64,000 nucleotides of DNA, taken from NCBI GenBank assembly GCA_025504975.1, contig JANUWI010000005.1:1302001-1366000 (forward strand), read 5' to 3'. Shown here piece after piece: positions 56,195-64,000 of the stretch (its first letter is position 1; every line of letters starts with the position of its first letter). The notes under the pieces are model-generated. The model saw nothing but the letters and a program-made list of their open reading frames with translations. It ran no database searches and was not told the origin of the DNA. The stretch comes from Plenodomus lindquistii (taxonomy: Eukaryota > Ascomycota > Dothideomycetes > Pleosporales > Leptosphaeriaceae). The position numbers were made by a program, and so were the translations under genes.

Positions 56195-57516
56195 CTACTC
56201 TAGCAGCGATGCTTGGTTGGTGTACAGTACATCAACCACGTTGCTGAGCTTCTCGATCGTCTCCAGTGCAGCATCGTATCCCTGATCACGCTCCGACTCA
56301 TCGTAGACGATCAAACACCCCGCGCCCTGATCCAGAACACCAATGATGACCTTGTCAAGAATCATCTGCGACAGCTTGCGCTCAACCTGCGCTGTATCCA
56401 GACCCACCATCTTGGCAACGTGGTCAATCTCCACCCTGCTAAATGGCTCAATGACCTTGATCAGATTCTGCTCGAGCATGTTGTCGTACAGACGCCGAAG
56501 ATGACTTGTGATGAAACGATCACTGCCGAGCTGCTGACGGTACTCGGTCAAGGCCGCCTCGTACTCCTCCAAACTGCGGTTCGTGTGTGCGCGCGCAACA
56601 GCCTTCATGGCTTCTAACCGCTTGCCCGCGTACTTGATGGCGTGCTTGGAGGTCATGAGTGATGAGACGTCGTCGCCGAGGTTGAGCATGATCTTGCAAA
56701 GCAGCATGTACTGCAGTGCCGAGGTCGCTTTTTGCTCTTCGTCCTGTGAATGGTAGCCCTCCATGGCTTCGATGAAATACGAGAAGGCCGTGTTGAAGTC
56801 GCCATCTTCGGCGTGGAGCATGCCGCTCTGCATGTCGAGACCGGCTTGCAGGAGGGGGGGCGTATAGACTGATGCGGCGGAAGTTCGTGCGGACGTGAGC
56901 GCGGCGCGGCCTTTTGGTATGTTGCCTAACGCGTGGTAGACTCGTGATTCCAGCAGCTGGACTTCAACCAGGACTAGCTTGTCATCTAGGCGCTTGAGCT
57001 CTTTGAGCAGGCTGTTGATAAGGGCAAGAGCTTCGTAGTAGGACTGTTTCTGCATGTAGAGCGACACGAGGCGGGTCTCGAGGTTCTGCCGTAGGAAGCC
57101 TCTCCGCTCTGAAACGGCCCATTCTATGCATGACTTTGTGACGGCAATCTGGGTGTCGACGGTGTTGGGGATGGGTGTGAAGAAGTCGAGGAGCTGGCGG
57201 ACTGAAGATTGTCAGTCTGAGCCACGGGACGGCGGCACTTGAACGCACCTAGCTTGGATGTCTTTGCTTTCGCAAATGAGGACAGTACTGATCGCGCCTG
57301 CTTGACCAGTTCCGCCAGAGCATCAACCCTCTTTTGATCGCGGTACAGTTCGCCCAGGCCGACTAATGCGCTCTCGTAGTTCTTGATGGCCGTCTCGTTT
57401 GAGCCGGGGTCCGTCGACAGCACCTCTTTGTAAATGTGCTCGGCCTTGGGGGCATCCGACTGGACCAGCGTCTGCGCCTCCGCTATCCGCTTGCTCGTGT
57501 CCTCGACGGCCATCAT
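56195..57516 (-). CDS. RPN6: 26S proteasome regulatory subunit Rpn6
   Basis: Exons 57516-57248 and 57200-56195 (47-bp intron) give 424 aa, close to the family's usual length. The N-terminal helical repeats read MMAVEDTSKRIAEAQTLVQ, NYESALVGLGELYRDQKRVD and ALAELVKQARSVLSSFAKAK. Then come KTSKL-VRQLLDFF, TRLVSLYMQKQSYYEALALI, the conserved LEVQLLESRVYHALGN-type segment (here VEVQLLESRVYHALGN), and FSYFIEAMEGY. The C-terminal PCI winged helix reads NLIKVIEPFSRVEIDHVAKM, then VERKLSQMILDKVIIGVLDQ, and ends in a helix. Rpn6 clamps the lid to the 20S core in the 26S proteasome. Either of two adjacent ATGs could be the start. It diverges from the large coiled-coil gene. Confidence 0.95.
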
Positions 57517-58292
57517 GTGCGATGGAGGAGGGATGAGGAGTCGGGCGAGAATGTGGCCGTGCAGTCGTGCGGACGTGTGCAGTTCGGGGGTGGTTGTGGG
57601 AGCGGGGTGGCGGTGGTGGAGCTAGGAGGGGAGAGTACTGGTGATGCTGCACTGCAACAGCTCCACGCGCAATCGTCGAAGCGGCGGCCGAAGGTACGGT
57701 CGGCGAAACGTGCTGCCGATTGGCTTAGTCACTTGGGGCCCCTAGCAACGCAACCTGGGAAGGGAAACAGGACGTGGTGATAGCAGATACCGGTAGTACC
57801 TATGTACCGTGACGGCCCTTGCCACATGCAAACTTCAGCACCGAGTGCGAAGCACAGAATGATCTGATGCGAGCCGCTACTGGAATACAGCCACCATGAG
57901 TCTCATCGCCCACGGCAATGGTGTGCGCGCATCATCCTCGCCAAGCGCCTCCAAAAGCTGTGGCGGTGTTGCTGCCGTGGGGACGGCTGAGCTGGCAGGC
58001 GCGCCTTTTCGTCACGAGGGGCCCGAGCGCCCATGTAAACAATACAATGGCTTAAACTATCAACAGCCAGCCGCTCTGCACCTGCCTCCCCCATCACACC
58101 CTCTCCTCGCTCACGATATCACGAACTATTATACCCCTGTGCGCTGGGTCGCTGAAGCTGTCCTGCCCCCTCTGAACCCCATCCATTGAACATCCCAATT
58201 GCATCCCACACCCACGCGCCAACTGCTGGCTCGACCTCGCTATACATTCCGCAATTACCACATTGGGTTGACCATTCTCCAGACGACACACT
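57517..58292. promoter_or_regulatory. Divergent promoter region, RPN6 / large coiled-coil gene
   Basis: 776 bp between two head-to-head genes. Short frames in it are low-complexity and unsupported. No specific transcription-factor site is assigned. Confidence 0.45.
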
Positions 58293-59094
58293 ATGACTTC
58301 TTCAGACCGGGAAGACTCGCGCGACCGAGAGCTCGTCCGGCACTCACAATCGTTTGGTGACAGGATGATTCCCATGTATGTTCTCCGCGATGCCCATGTA
58401 AACAAGGGCAGCATCCGGACTAACAAGGCGCTCCAGGTGGGACAGTGCTGACCCAGACCGAGCACCACCACCACTACCGTTGAACCCTGGATCGCCAAAC
58501 CTCACCACACGCCCAGGAGCTTCAGCAGCCATCATGCAGGCCGCGAAAGCGCTCGAGGAGAGGGCGCGAGAGAGCGCACCTGCAAGCTCATACACCGTCA
58601 ACCCTATGCCACTGCCGCTGTCTTCCAAGTCACCTGAGCGATCTCTGGTCAAGGGCTCAGCACACAAGCGCATGCAGTCACTGCAACCCGGCACTGTTCG
58701 CGATTTTCGCAGCTATCTCGATACACACAAGTCACCTGAGCGATCGCCCGAGCGGTCACCCGAGAGGCCAAAGAGCAGGACAAACCACTTCTCGCGCGAT
58801 ACAGACAGAGACTACTTTGGCAAAGATGCCGACCTCAGTCCGTCGCGACATGGCGCGCCGCATGGCACTCCGACGCCTACACCGCCTCTGCGATTCGAGA
58901 TCAAAGAGACGCCTGCCTTGCGGCCGAGCCACCGCGCAATCCTCGGAGAGAATACTCCTCCTTCTGCGACGATGATGGCCCTACAAAACATGTCGATTCC
59001 TGCACACATGCTCGACCCTCCACTGTCAAACATCACAAACTCGTCCGTGAAGACACCACCTGCGGTAACACATGGACCTGCGCCACCACCGCCA

Positions 59095-59159
<65 letters not shown>

Positions 59160-62100
59160 ACCACAGGGTCTCGATTCGATTGCCAGCCAGCTTCTCAGCA
59201 TCAACAACATCGTCTCCAGCCTCCAAAAAGACATGTCTCAACTCAGTCGGCGGAGTAAAGACAACGCTACCGACCTCATCAGCTTGAAGGAAGCTACCAA
59301 CACACGAGACGAGGACATCCGGAAGTCTCTCAAGGATCTCCTCACCACGATGTCACAGAAGCAGGCAGCCATGGCGGCGGCGGCGGCAGTACATAATGAG
59401 CAGCCTCGCTCTAGCAGCCTTAATCTCCAAGATCCTCACATGACACCCACCAAGCAATTCACCTTCCCACGAATGTCATCGCCTGGCGGCTGGGACGAGC
59501 GGATAGGCAGCCCAAACCCTTACTCTGTGGAAGGCGCTGCAAGCGTCGCTATGTTGGAGAAGATCATTCGTGAGATGGTCACCAAGGACGGTCAGGAGCG
59601 CCTCATCAATAACCTTCAGACTCTGGTCGATAAAGCGACTGGAGAGACTGCGAAGAAGGTGACGGAGTTGGCAGAGTTTGTCAAGCAAGGCGCGGCCGCT
59701 AATGGATTGAAGTCGAATGCTTCACCCGGGTCTGCATCCTTCCAGCCTTCGTCAGGATCGGGAGCGCTCACACGAACCATATCTGAAGGTTACTCGTTAC
59801 ACAACGCATCGGAAGCCAACAAACCTTTTACCAGTCCGAAGGCGGCCGATTTTGTCAGCGAGGAAATGCTCAAATTCTTGCGCAAGATCAAGGACAGTGT
59901 TGCGGAGTCTGGCTGCGTCACAATGGCCACTAAAACCCTTGTTCAGGATCTTCGGGGCGAGGTGCTCGGCATGGGTCGAGAACTCGCCCGCAAAGTTGAA
60001 GAGGCCGAGCAGAGCAGGTCCATTGAAGGTGCAGATAACTCGAACCACGCGAATCAAGAGGTCAATGCCATTGTCCAGGAAGGGCTCGAGAGCCTGAAGG
60101 AGCATATGGACAAGGTAATGCGTGAACGACGCCGTCAATCCGTCTCTTCAAACGTCACCCGCAACACAGTTGACAGCAATGCGGTTTACGATGTCGTCAA
60201 GCACGCACTCGCAGAACGTGGCTTAGACCAATATACTGCTCCAGGTGCGGCACTCGACAAGGAGGCCATCGTTAGCGCGGTCCGCGAAGCTTACGACAGC
60301 GTGGAGATGAAGCCGAACGTCGAAATTCAACAATTCGGCTTGGAGCGAGAGGAGATCCTTCAGTGTCTGCGTGAGGGGCTTCAGGACTACAACGGGAGTG
60401 GCGCTGTTACCAAGGAGCAGATTGAAGACATCATCCACCAATCCCTGGAGCAAATGCGCCTCCCAGCTCCCGTCAACGAGGCTCATGAGGTTCGAGAAGA
60501 GATCCTAGAAGCGGTCCGTGAGTGCTTGGAAGAAATGAAGCCAAGTTTCGCCCCCCAGCAGCCCGCTTCTGAGACCTTGTCCAAGGAGGTCCTCCTTGCT
60601 GTCATCATGCAAGCACTCGAGGAACATCAACCTCCTCCTCAGGAGATTGACATTCCTTCAGAGCCCATCTACGAAGCAATCAAAGCCGCCATTGACAGCT
60701 CCAGGCCCGAGATTGAGTCTCAAAACCAGGCAGTTATGCAGCGGCTGCAAACTGTAGTAGACGACATGCACTCCGAGTTCAAATCATATTCATCCGCCAG
60801 TGGTCGCGATACCGAGCAGGTTCTCGACGCTCTCCGTGACGGCCTGGATAGTCTCCGAACCGACATCAAAGGTTCTGCACTCATAACTCGGGATATGCCA
60901 GAGAACGAGGACATCGTCGAGAGCATGCGCGTTGAACTCGAAAAGCTGCGAGAGGATGTTCAAGGCTATGTAGCGGAAGGTCCTCGTGGAGATCAGGCAT
61001 GGAGTCGGGGCGACATGGTGTCCTACATCAAGTCGGAATTTGAGCATCTTCACGAGACTCTTAGCACCCAGTTTCCAGCCGCTGATAAGGGTAACGATGA
61101 AATTCTCGCCGCTCTGAGCGCAGGCTTCGAAGAGATGAAGTCGCAGGTCGCCATCAGGGCCGAGGAAGATCCTGAGTCCAGTGACGACATCAACGAGGCT
61201 ATGAAGCATGAATTCGACCAGCTCAAAGAAGTTCTCCTCGGTGACACCTCAAGCAATAAGAACGACATTCTGGAGAAGTTACAAGCTGGCTTCGACAGTC
61301 TCCAGGGCGCGCTCAGCGAGCAACAAACTGCATCTTCACCAAACGACGACACAATCGCCGCCCTGAAAGAAGAATTCGAGCACCTCCGTGAAACCTTGGG
61401 TGCATCTCTTATCAAATCTGGTGGGACTGAAAGAGACGACATGCTTGATGCAGTCCGGGAGCTCATTGATGGGTTGAGGTCCACGCAAGAGAGCGCTGCC
61501 AAGGATCATGTTGCTCTGCTCCAGGGTGATCTGGAGGGCCTGAAAGAATCACTATGCAACGCACTTGTACCGGCTGGCGACCACGACAACAAGGCATCAC
61601 TGGAGGCTGTCAAGATTGCACTTGAAGGTATCCAAATGCATCTGAAGTCTGGTGGAGTCAATGCAGAGCTCCTAGAAGCACTCCACGGAGAGTTGGAGCA
61701 ACTACGCCAGTCCGACAATCTGACCCGACAACACGCTCGTGCTGATACTGAGGAGCTTTTAGAGGCGGTACGTCTTGGACTCGATGATCTCCGTTCGCAC
61801 TTGGAGAAGAGGCTCGACAGCCCTGATCATCACAGATCTGCTAGTGGGGAGATTATTGATGCCATGAACGATGGGCTCGATAGCCTCCGGGAAGACGTTG
61901 TCAAGCTTGCCGATAAGCCTGTAGACATGACTGTATCGTATGAAATTCTGAATACGCTCAAAGACGGTCTAGCTGGACTTCGGGAAGACATCAACAGCCT
62001 CAAAGCTGCGCGACATGACAACTACGCTGAAGAGACGATTGAAGAGAACATTGTCCCAACTGGCAACGAGGTGATGCGTGTAGATGATCCTGATCAAGTT

Positions 62101-64000
62101 CAGACGTCCGTTAGCCGTGAAACCGTCGAAGAAGCACCACAGCCACAGGAGATCGACAGGATGGAGCCATCGCACAATAACAGTCTCGAGAGAATGGAGG
62201 TCATTCTTTCCCAAATCCAAGGAAAGGTGGACGCCATGGACGCCAATTCTCAGAGCGCCGCACCGCCTGCCCCGGTGTCTGAGCGCGGTGTGGAGCCCGC
62301 CATCATTGAAGGAGTGGCAATGAAAGAAGACCTCTTAGCAATCGAGGAACTTTTGAAGGATGTACAGGCTGCCGTCCTCTTGATGCAAGATCGCGAAGTA
62401 GCACCTCCAGTCACCGAAGGGATTGCTAGGAAGGAGGATACCGACGCTATTGAGACTCTCCTCGCAAACACCAAGGCGAAGCTCGAGGAGATGGTCCTCC
62501 CTGATCCAGCCACTGCAGTTACAAAAGAGCATCTTGAAGACGTCGAACTCGTTGTACGCACTACTTCCGAAGCTCTGGAGGTACTAGCGAAGAAGATTGA
62601 AGAAGAGGGTGCGACTAAAGCCGACGTGACTGTGGTTCAGGTCATTGCAGATGACATTAAGGTAGCGCTCGATGAGATGAAGGCTGCTGCTGCTGCACCC
62701 GAAGACCCTGAGAATCCGAAGGCCACAAAGGCTGACATTGATGCTGTCACCCTCCTCGTCGACGATCTAAAGATCAAGATCGACGACCTGAAGATCCCGG
62801 ACCCGGAGGAGATGCCCTCCAAGGCTGAAGTTGAGCAGCTCACTGGATTGATCCACGACTTCCGCGATAGTCACGACAAACTACGTGACACCTACGAAGA
62901 GGATATCATGAAGACAGCAAAGAATTTTGATGACCGCCGACTGGAAGCTGAAGCTGTTGTTGAAAATATCAATGGCGTGAAGGTAGCTCTTGACGAGATG
63001 AGAGAGGAGATCCGCACAACGCTGATCGAGGGTGGGCCTCTTGAGAGCCTAAAGGTTTCCTTTACCACCCTTGAGGAGAGCATCGGAGCCAACAACGTCA
63101 CCGATGATGTCAAAGAGCTCATGGAGATTGTCACAAGGGAATTCGAGCGTGCTCACGGATCAATCGAAGGCCTTCAGAACGATCATGCTGAGAAGTCGGC
63201 TCTCCATCTCGAGAAGCACGACGAAGTCAAGGAAGCTATTATCGCCGGTTTCACAGAATCCCTTGAAGACAAATTCAACGTCCTCATGGCTAAGTACGAC
63301 GATGCACAGTTGCTGGCCGACGAGCAAGCACGAGTGATGAAGGAGAAGGGCGAGTCTCAGGAGAAGATCCTGGAGGAGACCAAGGCCATGGCTGATGAGC
63401 TACGGCTTACCATCGATACGCTCGGTGCCTCCATCACCGGAATGAACGCTCAAATTGAAGAAGTGACAACCAAGATGGCTACAGACTCCTCCAATGCCAT
63501 CGGGAAGATCGATGAGACCATGGCCAAGTTCGAGGAGCAGAAGCTTGAAGACCAGTCTGAGCACTCACACACGCGTGACGAGATCAAGAACGTCGAGACC
63601 ATCTTCAACAATCTCCAGGATAATATTACAGAGTATCACCCCAAGTTCATGGTCGCCCTCCATGAGATCGAAGCACTTGTCAAGGCTCATTACGAACACG
63701 CGCAGAAGTCCAAGGAAGAGGCTGACGAGCATGCTCGTGCCTGGGTCGAAGAGAACAAGGCGCGCTCAGAGGAGCTTCAAACCCACTTTGCCAATCTGCC
63801 CAAGCTTCTTCCTGCCCCTGTACCAGAGCCAGAGAAGTACGATGATGCGCCAGTCCAGGAGAAGCTCGACAAGCTTCTTGCTATCGAGCCGCCAAACACG
63901 TACGACGACGCTACTGTTCAGGAGAAGCTAGACAAGCTCCTTGCTATCGAGCCGCCAAACACGTACGACGACGCTACTGTTCAGGAGAAGCTTGACAAGC
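58293..64000 (+). CDS. Very large coiled-coil protein with internal repeats (3'-partial)
   Basis: Exon 1 is 58293-58375 (MTSSDREDSRDRELV...RMIP). A 61-bp intron leads to exon 2, 58437 to the window end, open for over 1,850 codons without a stop. The N-terminal 250 residues are disordered, Pro/Ser-rich and contain repeated SPER motifs (potential proline-directed phosphosites). A polyglutamine tract of 22 follows, then RRSKDNATDLISLKEATNTR, which I recall from a conserved filamentous-ascomycete protein of uncertain function. From about 60187 to 62010 there are a dozen or so degenerate helical repeats of the form I-L-x-A-h-R-x-G-h-x-x-h-R. The remainder is heptad coiled coil, ending in 21-residue tandem repeats. 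A structural or cytoskeletal scaffold role is inference only. It may be a cortical or spindle-associated protein; the C-terminal domain that could decide lies outside the window. Confidence 0.85.
59095..59160 (+). repeat. (CAACAG)n hexanucleotide repeat coding polyglutamine (22 Q)
   Basis: Alternating CAA and CAG codons for 22 glutamines inside the large coiled-coil gene, flanked by Pro-Pro-Pro and Pro-Gln-Gly. The regular hexamer is expected to vary in copy number between strains. Confidence 0.95.
60187..62010 (+). repeat. Degenerate helical repeat array in the large coiled-coil protein
   Basis: Recurring segments include ILQCLREGLQDY, ILEAVRECLEEMK, VLDALRDGLDSLRTD, ILAALSAGFEEMKSQ, ILEKLQAGFDSLQG, MLDAVRELIDGLRST, LLEAVRLGLDDLRSH, IIDAMNDGLDSLRED and ILNTLKDGLAGLRED, each followed by an acidic or Gly/Pro-containing spacer. 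Spacing is irregular, roughly 30-100 residues, so this is protein-level duplication that has diverged. Confidence 0.75.
63838..64000 (+). repeat. 63-bp (21-residue) tandem repeat, continuing past window end
   Basis: Units start at 63838, 63901 and 63964 (third truncated by the window edge). Each encodes YDDATVQEKLDKLLAIEPP followed by NT, with unit 1 having AP for AT. Units 2 and 3 are nearly identical in DNA, indicating recent amplification. Confidence 0.9.

Noticed and set aside
1..64000. CRISPR arrays, bacterial operons, riboswitches, rRNA genes
   Set aside because: Spliced eukaryotic genes throughout and no such structures seen on reading both strands.

Overview
The window is nuclear DNA of a filamentous ascomycete. 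It most likely comes from Dothideomycetes, probably Pleosporales. Genes carry short GT-AG introns of about 46-138 nt. Single-copy ascomycete genes are recognisable (stuA, fimbrin, ATG7, DCD1, RPN6, DBP9, DNA polymerase eta). Several paralogues of a fungal domain family I recognise as DUF6590 are also present. The order is inferred from gene style; no species is claimed.

Region 1-19.7 kb is accessory-looking. It holds four members of a coiled-coil family (A at 2-1948, B at 5385-6959, C at 12066-13361, D at 16156-17817) and three DUF6590 genes (7292-9192, 10273-11660, 18606-19612). They form three head-to-head pairs: B/DUF6590-1, DUF6590-2/C and D/DUF6590-3. Family member A sits alone at the window edge, so its partner would lie outside. 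In the middle pair both genes are broken: C carries four in-frame TAG codons, and DUF6590-2 has no usable start and an early TAA. The outer two pairs are intact. A 524-bp non-autonomous hAT-type element with a perfect 8-bp target duplication lies at 4213-4736. The repeated two-gene unit is the best candidate here for an undescribed system.

Region 20-32 kb is housekeeping: DBP9 (ribosome biogenesis helicase), an F-box/ankyrin-like protein, a GNAT acetyltransferase, a secreted six-hairpin glycosidase-like protein, DNA polymerase eta, and a coactosin-type ADF-H protein with a GC-AG intron. A decayed F-box-like gene follows at 32.6-34.2 kb.

Region 34-43.5 kb has no gene I can support. It leads into stuA (43480-45571), an APSES developmental regulator whose orthologues are known for long leaders.

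Region 47.5-64 kb is dense core sequence: fimbrin, ATG7 and DCD1 diverging from a 309-bp shared promoter, a Vps62-like protein, RPN6, and the first 1,880 or so residues of a very large coiled-coil protein. That protein has a 22-residue polyglutamine tract, a long array of degenerate helical repeats, and near-identical 21-residue repeats running off the window end.

Exon boundaries were derived by eye from splice consensus, reading phase and protein continuity. No database search was possible, so family names rest on recognised motifs.
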